NCBI GenBank assembly: GCA_026393835.1
Contig: JAPKZK010000151.1
Location: 1 to 64,000, forward strand
Reading direction: 5' to 3'
Source: Candidatus Aminicenantota bacterium
GTDB taxonomy: Bacteria; Acidobacteriota; Aminicenantia; UBA2199
Length of the DNA stretch: 64,000 nt
The position numbers and the translations under genes were made by a program. This document shows positions 8,189-15,955 of the stretch, piece by piece (the first letter of the stretch is position 1; the number at the start of each line of letters is the position of its first letter). Under the pieces are notes generated by a model, which saw nothing but the letters and a program-made list of their open reading frames with translations, was not told the DNA's origin and made no database searches.

Positions 8189-9445
8189 TTATACCTTGGC
8201 ATGCCTGGGGTGGGCCGGTAAAGTACAAATGACATGTTCCGGGCCAAATTCAAAAATAGGCGCCGGGTTGCCATTCTCTTTCATCAATCGGTAAATTGTC
8301 GGTATTCCCTGGCCTTCGCCCTGGGCCAGTTGTAATTTATTAAAGAAATAAGCCAGTGCCTGGTTTTTCCAATATGGGGCCGCGCGTCCCGCCAGGAATT
8401 GCTCCTTTTCCACAGTTCGCGGTAATGCCCCGGGGGAATTGATTTCCATCCGATCTCTAAATGCGGTGATTCGGATGGGTTGATAAGATTCGTAATCCCG
8501 GTGAACCAGGGCATTGATCACTGCTTCCTGTAGAGCCCGCAGCGGATATTTCGTCACGTTTGGGGTGTCCGATGTTTTATCGAATATCGTATAGGCATCT
8601 GTTTCCAGCATTTCAATCAAACGGTGGGCCTGGCGTACCACCGTCCCGGTTATTTCATGTCTTATGGAAGTAGGTTCGCTGCGGTCTATACCGGGGTAGA
8701 TAGAATAGATGATATATGCACCGCGAAAAAATCGCATAGGGTCCCGGCCAAACATAATAAGCGCAAAATTCCGGGGATGAATGCCGGCAGTTAATTCGAC
8801 CCGGCCTGTTAACGATGGAACAAAACTGGATATCGACTCCCCCGGAGATAAATAATCGTCGATGGTTTTTTTATCGCTCCACAACTTCATCGCCTGTAAA
8901 TATTCTCTCAAGGCCACCAGGTCGATATCCTGGATTGCCGAACTTTTGTTGATCCGGTGGTCCCATGGTTCCAATCGGTTTTTCTTAATCAGCAGTTCCG
9001 TTAATAATCCGTTTCTAGCTTCCAATGTTTCCCGTCCTATCCGGATGAAATAGGTAGAACTGTCCTTTTTGCCAGCTCTAAAAGAATGAGCATTCCCGGT
9101 GCATGGCACAATAAACACAAGAATTCTACGGTCTTCTTTAACCGGGATTTCTTCGGTTACCGGGATGATGGGTGGGCTGACTTTTGTCCGGCAGTCCCTG
9201 AGTACTTTCCCTTCGATCTCTTTTAACCGCGAAGAGGTCAAACCGGTTAAAATCACCTGTTGGAAACCATGCTGATCCTGCCCTTCACGGGCCCCGCAGA
9301 CCACGTATCCTCCCCCGAGATTAGATATATCATTGGCAAATGCCACTATGGTTTTTATCAATTGATCAATATTGGCGACATTCTCTTTCCATTCGACACG
9401 CTCGCTTTCCCTGGCGGATAATTCCATAAGATCGATATTTGCCAT
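8189..9445 (-). CDS. AlbA_2 (Schlafen-type) DNA-binding protein with ATP-binding C-terminus
   Basis: A 418-residue protein. Residues ~1-130 form the AlbA_2/Schlafen domain (ESERVEWKEN at the start, then FANDISNLGGGYVVCGARE). The C-terminal part has the HATPase_c_4-like segment (LQEAVINALVHRDY, around residue 305, then RMEINSPGALP and QGEGQGIPTIYRLM). Such proteins are annotated as RecG-like helicases or transcriptional regulators; their function is poorly defined and some Schlafen-type proteins act in phage defence. ATG 9445 follows AGAGGA; an in-frame TTG at 9466 was not used. Confidence 0.83.
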   Translation of the reverse strand: MANIDLMELSARESERVEWKENVANIDQLIKTIVAFANDISNLGGGYVVCGAREGQDQHGFQQVILTGLTSSRLKEIEGKVLRDCRTKVSPPIIPVTEEIPVKEDRRILVFIVPCTGNAHSFRAGKKDSSTYFIRIGRETLEARNGLLTELLIKKNRLEPWDHRINKSSAIQDIDLVALREYLQAMKLWSDKKTIDDYLSPGESISSFVPSLTGRVELTAGIHPRNFALIMFGRDPMRFFRGAYIIYSIYPGIDRSEPTSIRHEITGTVVRQAHRLIEMLETDAYTIFDKTSDTPNVTKYPLRALQEAVINALVHRDYESYQPIRITAFRDRMEINSPGALPRTVEKEQFLAGRAAPYWKNQALAYFFNKLQLAQGEGQGIPTIYRLMKENGNPAPIFEFGPEHVICTLPAHPRHAKV

Positions 9446-9467
9446 TTTTTTTCCTCTTGTTTTCAAT

Positions 9468-9690
9468 TCACACTTCCAGGTGAATAATACCAGAAAAGCC
9501 GGTAAATTTCAATTACTTTTTTATGAGAGACAGCCGATCATTTCCGGTAATGGCGATAATGAGCTGATAAACGATAAAGAACACTGCCGATTCCAACGAG
9601 GCATTTGAGGAACTGGCACTGCCAGTTCGCGATACTCTACCAATTTGCGCCCTTTGCGATGATGAAAAATGTGAAAAATGGGACAGGCCA
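9468..9690. repeat. duplicated promoter-bearing segment, copy 1
   Basis: About 90 bp (9471-9560) are nearly identical to 12291-12378, and a further stretch (about 9610-9690) matches 12384-12455. Copy 1 contains roughly 50 extra bases between the two parts. It includes the promoter of the AlbA-type gene: on the minus strand TTGAAA (9512-9507), 17 bases, TATTAT (9489-9484). Confidence 0.75.
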
Positions 9691-9816
9691 ATTTATCTCC
9701 GTCAAAAAAGAGATTAAGCAATGGCTTGTGAAATAGAGTGGACCGAAAAGGACCAGGATGCCCGGTAGGGGACAGGCGAAGTCCCATCCTTTGCTTTGAC
9801 CTAATCCTTTCCGCCT

Positions 9817-10113
9817 CTAAATAAATTTTCGATCTCTTGAATAAGCGATGGGATATTTGGCTCCACCGACTAACGTTTGGGATTGCTTGCGCAAATCCTG
9901 TATAGTGCGATAATATTGTTCTTTACGGCGAATTAGAATCTTGTACGCCCCGACCCAGTCCGCCCAATCAAGAACCCAATACTCGTTTTCCGGTTCTTCC
10001 CCATTGGTATAAGATTCGTAGAATGTTTCAGACAACACTCCATACTTCGACTCGTAGGCCTCCAGGTCTTCGTTGATTGCATGAATATCGGCAAGAATGT
10101 CTTGCAATGTCAT
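9817..10113 (-). CDS. hypothetical protein, possible TA-associated (98 aa)
   Basis: A 98-residue acidic/helical protein starting at ATG 10113 behind AAGGAGG; a longer upstream frame was rejected for that reason. Features include LEAYESKYGVLSETFYESY and a Trp-rich segment (WVLDWADWVGAYK). Similar small proteins are, to my recollection, neighbours of toxin genes of the TumE/DUF6516 kind, but no partner is visible here. Treat the role as unknown. Confidence 0.6.
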   Translation of the reverse strand: MTLQDILADIHAINEDLEAYESKYGVLSETFYESYTNGEEPENEYWVLDWADWVGAYKILIRRKEQYYRTIQDLRKQSQTLVGGAKYPIAYSRDRKFI

Positions 10114-10277
10114 TAACGGTACCTCCTTGTTTATTATATCAACTTCACTCATTTAATGCAAGAGAACTTTCCACCAGCGCCCGGTTATCCGTAAGAGGTA
10201 TTGCTTTTTTTCCCAATACGTATTAATATTATATTGTAAATTGTTGACCCTGAAAATATTTCTAATAGGAGGCCGTT

Positions 10278-10520
10278 GTGGCAACAATGACAGTCACGAT
10301 CAAGGACATGCAACAGAGATTGCCCGAATTGCTGTCGATGGTTTCAAGAGGCAATACGATTATTATTGAAAAAAGAAAACGGCCCTGTGCCCGACTGGAA
10401 GGCATCTATAGTGCCCATAAACCGGGTAAAAGAGTTGCCGGATTGAACCGGGGTGAAATCCAGGTTAGCGATGATTTTGATTCACCGTTACCGGATGAAT
10501 TCTGGCTGGCTGGAAAATGA
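10278..10520 (+). CDS. Phd/YefM-type antitoxin (orphan)
   Basis: An 80-residue Phd-like antitoxin: TVTIKDMQQRLPELLSMVSRGNTIIIEK followed by a disordered tail ending SPLPDEFWLAGK, typical of VapB/Phd partners of PIN toxins. GTG 10278 follows AGGAGG by five bases. The PIN toxin normally encoded directly downstream is absent; the next frame is another antitoxin fragment. It is an orphan, possibly the remnant of a deleted pair. Confidence 0.75.
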   Translation: MATMTVTIKDMQQRLPELLSMVSRGNTIIIEKRKRPCARLEGIYSAHKPGKRVAGLNRGEIQVSDDFDSPLPDEFWLAGK

Positions 10521-10576
10521 AACTATTTGATTGAATCCGGACAAATTCTAAGTGTTGAAGCGAATAAGAAGGAAAC

Positions 10577-10750
10577 ATGAGCCGATTTACCAAAAAAAAC
10601 TTCCAACCGCTGGACCAGGAAGAAAAAGACCTGATGGAATCCATTGAAAAGGGAGAGTGGCAGCCTGTCAAAAATCTTGAACGGGAAAAGAAAGCAGCGA
10701 TTCAAGCCGCACGGAATCCGCTTAAAAAATCCACGACAGATATGAATTAA
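10577..10750 (+). pseudogene. truncated CopG/BrnA-like antitoxin
   Basis: A 57-residue frame starting at ATG 10577 after AAGAAGGAAAC. Its N-terminus (LDQEEKDLMESIEKGEWQPV) matches the usual start of CopG-type antitoxins that precede a ribbon-helix-helix. The frame stops at the point where the KKxxxINIRIS ribbon normally begins. A further in-frame-like MNIEE stretch follows in another phase and stops at once, so the DNA-binding half appears lost. Confidence 0.6.
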
Positions 10751-10783
10751 TATGAATATCGAAGAATCCGGCCCATGAATTAT

Positions 10784-10942
10784 TCACGGCAAAGTTTTCT
10801 TTACAAATTCCAGGAACCGTTCGCAATCCTTCAAAACTTTCTCAGCTTCAGACTCATAAACAAGCCGCTCTTCATACTCAGCCATTTTTGCCGTAGACAA
10901 TATAATATCCGGAAGCGAAAAATTAAATCTCATTCGTCGCAC
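10784..10942 (-). pseudogene. HTH regulator remnant lacking its DNA-binding domain
   Basis: An open 52-residue frame from GTG 10942 (GGAG upstream). Its first ~17 residues (RRMRFNFSLPDIILSTA) are the same as the start of the regulator at 12696, but the winged-helix segment is missing and the frame continues directly into a C-terminal helix (EYEERLVYESEAEKVLKDCE). This looks like an internal deletion of a paralogous gene. The upstream ~130 bp are also shared with the 12.7-kb copy. Confidence 0.6.
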
Positions 10943-11241
10943 AAACTCCTATGTAACATTTATGTGACAGGTGTAACATGGAATTATTCGTTAGTCAATC
11001 CCATGCCTTATTTTTTTCCGCACTGCCGTGAAAATAGCCACCAAGGCACGAAGGCACAAAGGTACACCAGGATGACGGTAGGGGACAGTTGAAGTCCCAT
11101 CTATCAAATATCATGAGAAAGATACGATTTGTCGCCAGGTGAATTTTCCCTTTCCGATATGCGGTTACGCGCTGGCGCGGTGGCCCGGGTGCGCGGTGAT
11201 GAAATGGTGCGGTGAGGTTTGGGTTATTTTATTTTTTATTT
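10943..11241. repeat. duplicated upstream region and dispersed repeats
   Basis: 10943-11072 is nearly identical to 12697-12826: a TGTAACA-rich operator-like segment, then a copy of the CCACNAAGGCACGAAGG repeat. GTAGGGGACAG ... GTCCC at 11078-11098 is a short palindrome also found at 9765-9787. The remainder to 11241 is GC-rich and shows no gene. Confidence 0.7.
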
Positions 11242-12282
11242 TCAATGGGATATCGGGGCCATTTTTTTTATTTCAACGGCAGAAAGCCCGGTATATTTTG
11301 AGATCGTTTCTATAGGCAGTCCATCTTCCAACATCCTGGCGGCGGTTTCCTTTGCTTTTTTGAGCAGTCCTTTTGCAAATCCTTTTTCAAGTCCTTTTTC
11401 AAGTCCCTTTGCAAGTCCTTTTTCAAGTCCTTTTTCCATTCCTTTTTCAATGCCTCTTTTCGTGGCACTTCTCTCTATGTCTCTTTCCCAGATCGCAACA
11501 TATTCCATTTTATATTCCTCCTCTGTTTCTTTTATGACTTCTTTTATCCTTCCTTTATAAACCTCCGGTAAACGAATGACCCAATCGAAAAATTTTATCA
11601 TGAGATGAGTAGTTTCTTCCGAGTATCCGTGCGCGTAACACTGCCTGATTAGTTCCCTGGCGGCTTCGAATTTCCTGGCGTTATCCGACCTTTTTACTTC
11701 ATGGCTCTTCAATTGTGCATTTACTACCATAACCATTGGATTCGTCGATGTCTCAAGTTTCTTCCGCAACGCCGGCTTCGTCCGGTAATCGAGTATCTTA
11801 ATAATAGGGATTTTCATCCGTAGTTCGAATCCAAATAGACGGACCAGGTACTCATCAGGCCTGTAGTTCTCGTTATCATCCGTTAATAAGGCAAGGCTGA
11901 TTACCGGTATATTGGCTTTTTTCTCTTTATTAAAAGCCCGGTAATAGTAAATAAACATTCTTTCCATGAAATTTGGCCGGGGTTGGCTTTGAACTTCGAT
12001 ATGGATAACAAGGCAAATGTATTTGATACTGCCGTCTTTTAAATGTACCTTTGCCAATATGTCTGCAATGCGATCGCCTATGCTGCTGTCCGGGTCGATT
12101 TCATTTAATTCTTTATCCAGGAAAGCGATTCCTTTTGAAAAATCGATGGCCTGGAAAATTTTGGGAAAGAAGAATTCCAGGAAATCCTGGAAGAGTTGTT
12201 TAATGATGGTTTTCCAGGCGGGGTCATACTTACTTCGTTTGGCTGTTTTTTTACCGGGAGTTTCCAGTTTTTTCTTAGGCAT
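11242..12282 (-). CDS. Rpn-family PD-(D/E)XK nuclease / putative transposase
   Basis: A 346-residue protein of the Rpn/YhgA-like COG5464 group. The N-terminal region (KYDPAWKTIIKQLFQDFLEFF, then DRIADILAKVHLKDG and VIHIEVQSQ, within residues ~15-100) carries the nuclease acidic residues. RMFIYYYRAFN follows. The C-terminus has a GLEKGLAKG-type repeat (~12-bp DNA periodicity, 11360-11450) and a final helix typical of the family. Rpn proteins stimulate recA-independent recombination in E. coli. ATG 12282 lies 15 bases after the predicted transcription start of its duplicated promoter. Confidence 0.82.
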   Translation of the reverse strand: MPKKKLETPGKKTAKRSKYDPAWKTIIKQLFQDFLEFFFPKIFQAIDFSKGIAFLDKELNEIDPDSSIGDRIADILAKVHLKDGSIKYICLVIHIEVQSQPRPNFMERMFIYYYRAFNKEKKANIPVISLALLTDDNENYRPDEYLVRLFGFELRMKIPIIKILDYRTKPALRKKLETSTNPMVMVVNAQLKSHEVKRSDNARKFEAARELIRQCYAHGYSEETTHLMIKFFDWVIRLPEVYKGRIKEVIKETEEEYKMEYVAIWERDIERSATKRGIEKGMEKGLEKGLAKGLEKGLEKGFAKGLLKKAKETAARMLEDGLPIETISKYTGLSAVEIKKMAPISH

Positions 12283-12290
12283 TCTAATCA

Positions 12291-12455
12291 CACTTCCAGG
12301 CGAATAATACCAGAAAAGCCAGTAAATTTCAATTACTTTTTTATGAGAGACAGCCAATCATTTCCGGTAATGGCGATGGGAACAGGCACTGCCAGTTCGC
12401 GATACTCTACCAATTTGCGCCCTGCGCGAGGATGAAAAATGGGACAGGCCAATTT
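12291..12455. repeat. duplicated promoter-bearing segment, copy 2
   Basis: Counterpart of 9468-9690. On the minus strand TTGAAA (12332-12327), 17 bases, TATTAT (12309-12304) forms the promoter of the Rpn-like gene. The segment replaces the C-terminal end of the regulator gene that begins at 12696. Confidence 0.75.
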
Positions 12456-12696
12456 TCCCCCCCCCGCGGTTTACCTTCCAGAGGTGGGCTTTACCTATCG
12501 TCACAAAGTTGGCCAGGTTTACCTCGGCCATTTCCTTTAAAAACCTGTTGATACTCATATGAGAAACACTAAGAACCGAAGCGATTTCCCCTTCACTCAT
12601 GGCCGCCTCATGGCTCAACAGGAAAGTTACGATTTTCATCCTGGCCTTAGACAATATAATATCCGGGAGAGAAAAATTAAATCTCATTCGTCGCAC
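12358..12696 (-). pseudogene. winged-helix regulator with replaced C-terminus
   Basis: The first ~75 residues are a convincing regulator: RRMRFNFSLPDIILSKARMK, then a winged helix (SEGEIASVLSVSHMSINRFLKEM, then FVTIGKAHLWKVN). From about residue 76 the frame runs into the duplicated promoter segment and encodes low-quality sequence (SHFSSSRRAQ ...), so the natural C-terminus has been replaced. It shares its GTG start, GGAG and upstream region with the 10.9-kb remnant. The N-terminal domain may still fold. Confidence 0.6.
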
Positions 12697-12889
12697 AAAC
12701 TCCTATGTAACATTTCTGTGCCAAGTGTAACATGGAATTGTTCGTTAGTCGATCCCAGGCCTTATTTTTTCCCGCACTGCCGTGAAAATTGCCACAAAGA
12801 CACGAAGGAACAAAGGTACACCAGGAGATTTGTTATAAAAAAATTCTTGGCGCCTATCAACGATTTTATTTGAGTAAAACCGGGGGCGT

Positions 12890-14686
12890 TTATATTTCGC
12901 CGTGAGATATCAACCGACTGCCGCAAAAAATCAATACCAATTTTTTCAACGCCGTATGGCCGATGGCTTTCTTAAATTTATCATCCAGGCAATAGCGATT
13001 TAACTGTGCTTCCGCAGTTTCCTTTACCTCTTTTATCTTTTCCGGCGTTAATTCTTTTTTTTTGGCCAGGGGTTTGACGTATTTGATTTCGATAACGTAG
13101 GAATATTTCAATTGGGGGTATTGCGCCAGAAACGGTTCCAATACCAGGTCGGCATATCCCTTTTTCAGCTCCTTTTCCGAAGAGACCAGGTATAAATCGG
13201 ATAAACCCAGGTAAACGTTCAAAAACGCCTGGATCGCTTTTTCTCCCGTGATTAAATCCCTTATCCCCATCGAAGCTTCCATCTGTTGGACAAGATACTC
13301 GATTAAAGGTTTCCACTTTCCCTTAAAAGCCATCTCTTTCATTAAGTCTTCATATTTACTTAAATTAAGAGTTAAGACGCCGGTTTCTTCATAGGTTTCT
13401 TTGATATAGTCGTAGTATAGCCGCTTAATGGATTCATTGGGGATTTTAAGAATCGCCTTATTTTCTTCATCCATGCCGCCGATGGTCAGGAGACCAAGAT
13501 AGTACAAAAGGGAAATAAAATTCTCAGGGCTGACAAGTTTATTGATAGGGAAACTTTTGACGATCCGTGAATGAATCGAACTATTTTCAATGATTTGCCG
13601 GAGTTTGGAAAAATTACCATTCGTTTTCGGCGTTTTTGGCGTTTCTTTTTGATCGACGATGATCAGGTAGCGAAGTTTTTGATAATCGAAGCGGATATTA
13701 TTATCGACCATATCCAGGGGAATTTTCCCCCGGGAGAGGTATTGCATAAAGAAGTACAATATTTGGGTTGAATTAAAAACCACCTTGTCTGTTTCCAGGG
13801 AGAAACAATAATGATTATACCACAGGCTCATCAACTCGATCAGTTCCGGCGTGGAATGGCGCATTTTCCCGGTTTGCCTGTAGTATTCGATCATGGTTTC
13901 TACTTCGGTTTGAGTAAACCCCAGGATTTCATTTATATCCCAATCCAGTGAGATGTTGGCGGCGATATTGAACCCGGAGGTGACGTCGTCCAGGGTAATG
14001 GGAGATACACCGCTCAAGAACAACCGTGAGATAGGCGCATCCGTATCGGTGGTCCCGCCTTTGACTACATTAAAAAAAGCCCGGAGAAAACCCCCACCGT
14101 GGGTTATTTTTTTAAACTCCGTTTCACCTGCTTCGGATAGGATGATATTGGCGAAATTATCGTATTCATCGATGATGACATATATTTCCCGTTCTTTTGT
14201 CTTACAGTACCTTAATAAGGTAACCATTACTTCGGCTGCGTTTTTTTTGCCGCTGAATGCGGCATTTGCTTTTTCAACATCGATCTCCAGGAGTTTTTCA
14301 TATTTCTGTACAAAACCATAGGCGGATTCTTTGATATAATCGAGGAAGGTTTCCTCTATCCGTGAAATATCGGGGGTGACCATTGAAAAATTTAGTTTTA
14401 AAACCAGGTAACTGTTTTTTTCCGGGGTGGGGTTTTTGTGGATATCGGTTCCGTTGAAAAAGAAATCAAAACGATCTTTTAAAGCGATGTCGTAGTAAGC
14501 TTCCAGTATTCCCAGGAAAAGCGATTTTCCGAAGCGACGGGGGCGGATGAGAAAAATGTACCGGCTTTTTTTTTCGATATCCCTGATATAATGGGTTTTG
14601 TCCACGTAATAATAATTGCCGTCTCGAAATTTTTTGAAATCGGAAACTCCATAGGGCAACTGTTTTAAATCTTGTTCTTCTATCAT
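12890..14686 (-). CDS. AAA-ATPase-like / PD-(D/E)XK nuclease fusion
   Basis: A 598-residue protein of the AAA-ATPase_like plus PDDEXK_9 family. The N-terminus, LPYGVSDFKKFRDGNYYYVDKT, and the P-loop region, RPRRFGKSL near residue 50, are diagnostic. A Walker-B-like IYVIIDEYDNF is near residue 168. The C-terminal nuclease fold shows ADLVLEPF and SYVIEIKYVKP (residues ~515-545). The family is abundant in Bacteroidetes-like genomes and of unknown role, possibly selfish or defensive. It has a strong promoter abutting ATG 14686 and no Shine-Dalgarno. Confidence 0.85.
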   Translation of the reverse strand: MIEEQDLKQLPYGVSDFKKFRDGNYYYVDKTHYIRDIEKKSRYIFLIRPRRFGKSLFLGILEAYYDIALKDRFDFFFNGTDIHKNPTPEKNSYLVLKLNFSMVTPDISRIEETFLDYIKESAYGFVQKYEKLLEIDVEKANAAFSGKKNAAEVMVTLLRYCKTKEREIYVIIDEYDNFANIILSEAGETEFKKITHGGGFLRAFFNVVKGGTTDTDAPISRLFLSGVSPITLDDVTSGFNIAANISLDWDINEILGFTQTEVETMIEYYRQTGKMRHSTPELIELMSLWYNHYCFSLETDKVVFNSTQILYFFMQYLSRGKIPLDMVDNNIRFDYQKLRYLIIVDQKETPKTPKTNGNFSKLRQIIENSSIHSRIVKSFPINKLVSPENFISLLYYLGLLTIGGMDEENKAILKIPNESIKRLYYDYIKETYEETGVLTLNLSKYEDLMKEMAFKGKWKPLIEYLVQQMEASMGIRDLITGEKAIQAFLNVYLGLSDLYLVSSEKELKKGYADLVLEPFLAQYPQLKYSYVIEIKYVKPLAKKKELTPEKIKEVKETAEAQLNRYCLDDKFKKAIGHTALKKLVLIFCGSRLISHGEI

Positions 14687-14692
14687 GACTTT

Positions 14693-14721
14693 ATTTTAAA
14701 CCGAAAAATTTCAATTGTCAA
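14693..14721 (-). promoter_or_regulatory. consensus sigma-70 promoter of the 14.7-kb ATPase gene
   Basis: On the minus strand TTGACA (14721-14716), exactly 17 bases, TAAAAT (14698-14693), then six bases to ATG 14686. The predicted start coincides with the A of the ATG, so the transcript should be leaderless. Confidence 0.7.
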
Positions 14722-14739
14722 TTGCCTTGCGCTCTGCTG

Positions 14740-14935
14740 TGAGAATAGCCACAAAGACACAAAGGCACAAAGGTACACCAAGAGGTTTATTATAAAAAAT
14801 TCTTGGTGTCCTGGCGCACCATTTTTTGGTAGGGGTTTGATTCATCAAACCCGAAAGATGAATCCCTTAGAAATACCGCCTTTTGTTTAAAGGTTTTTTC
14901 TTCGCGCCCCTTCGCGTTCTTGGCGGCTTTTTATA
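14740..14935. repeat. dispersed repeats and an isolated array-leader copy
   Basis: 14748-14785 is a CCACAAAGACACAAAGGCAC-type repeat, followed by an inverted TTCTTGGTGTCCTGGCGC part. 14889-14928 on the minus strand is a copy of the GCCGCCAAGAACGCGAAGGG leader that precedes the tandem arrays at 25.2 and 44.2 kb, here without an array. Confidence 0.6.
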
Positions 14936-14956
14936 TATAGACGGTGAATTTAGGGG

Positions 14957-15955
14957 TTAATATACAATATCTATCCTGGTTACCAATTCCCGCATCTGCT
15001 CCACGGTCAGCCACCGATCATTGGCATCGGATGAATACTTAAATCCACTGGGAACCGGTTTGCCCCCTTCGTTAAAATGGCGGTTGATATCCCACCAATC
15101 CACCTGGGGATAAATGATATAATAATCGCCAAAATCATAAGCCTTACGGGAGTCTTCTTCGGTAATCATGATCTCGTGGAGTTTCTCGCCGGCCCGCATA
15201 CCGACATCCTTTAATTCAACATCCGACGCCATGGCCCGCGCCAGGTCCACTACTTTAAACGAAGGAATCTTGGCCACATATACTTCGGTGCCTTTGGCTT
15301 TTTCAATGGCCTCAAATACCAGGTCCACACCTTCATCCAGGCTGATCCAGAACCGGGTCATGCCGGGATCGGTAATGGGTAGTTTCTTTTCACCCTTTTC
15401 CAGCAGGGACTTAAAATAAGGAATCACGGACCCGCGGCTGCCGGCCACGTTACCGTACCTGACCACGCTGAAAGCAATGTCCTTCAACCCGCGATAGGCA
15501 TTGGCATGGACAAATAACTTGTCCGACACCATCTTGGTGGCGCCGTAAAGATTGACAGGATATACTCCTTTGTCCGTGGAAAGGGCAATGACTTTTTTAA
15601 CCCCCCGGTCCAACGCGGCGTTGATAACATTCTCCGCGCCGTGGATGTTGGTCTTTACCGCTTCGATGGGGTTGTACTCCATGGCCGGGACATGCTTTAA
15701 GGCGGCGGCGTGAATCACCACATCCACCCCCTCGAACGCCCGGTACAACCGGTCCTGGTCCCGGACATCGCCGATCTGGAAGCGCATCCGCTTTAACCAC
15801 GGTTCGTACCGCTTCTGCATCAGGTACTGCTTGTACTCATCCCGCGAATAGATGATTAATTTCCTGGGATTAAACCTTTTAAAAATTCTTTCCGTAAACT
15901 TGTGACCGAAAGATCCGGTCCCGCCGGTAATCAATATGACTTTATCATCCAACAC
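14957..15955 (-). CDS. UDP-sugar 4,6-dehydratase, PseB/FlaA1-like
   Basis: A short-chain dehydrogenase-fold nucleotide-sugar enzyme of about 332 residues. The NAD-binding motif ITGGTGSFGHKF is at the N-terminus, STDKGVYPVNLYGATK holds the catalytic region, and RYGNVAGSRGSVIPYF and DPGMTRFWI are diagnostic of UDP-GlcNAc inverting 4,6-dehydratases. It would make UDP-4-keto-6-deoxy sugars for glycan synthesis. GTG 15955 follows AGGGGG at five bases; GTG 15988 is possible but lies deeper in the upstream gene. It overlaps the radical SAM gene, so both are co-translated. Confidence 0.87.
   Translation of the reverse strand: MLDDKVILITGGTGSFGHKFTERIFKRFNPRKLIIYSRDEYKQYLMQKRYEPWLKRMRFQIGDVRDQDRLYRAFEGVDVVIHAAALKHVPAMEYNPIEAVKTNIHGAENVINAALDRGVKKVIALSTDKGVYPVNLYGATKMVSDKLFVHANAYRGLKDIAFSVVRYGNVAGSRGSVIPYFKSLLEKGEKKLPITDPGMTRFWISLDEGVDLVFEAIEKAKGTEVYVAKIPSFKVVDLARAMASDVELKDVGMRAGEKLHEIMITEEDSRKAYDFGDYYIIYPQVDWWDINRHFNEGGKPVPSGFKYSSDANDRWLTVEQMRELVTRIDIVY

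Noticed and set aside
9521..9787. Minus-strand frame of 88 codons.
   Set aside because: It lies almost entirely in the duplicated promoter segment and a palindromic repeat; the corresponding part of the second copy does not preserve the frame.
11219..11560. Plus-strand Ser/Phe/Pro-rich frame.
   Set aside because: It is the antisense shadow of the GLEKG repeats in the Rpn-like gene.
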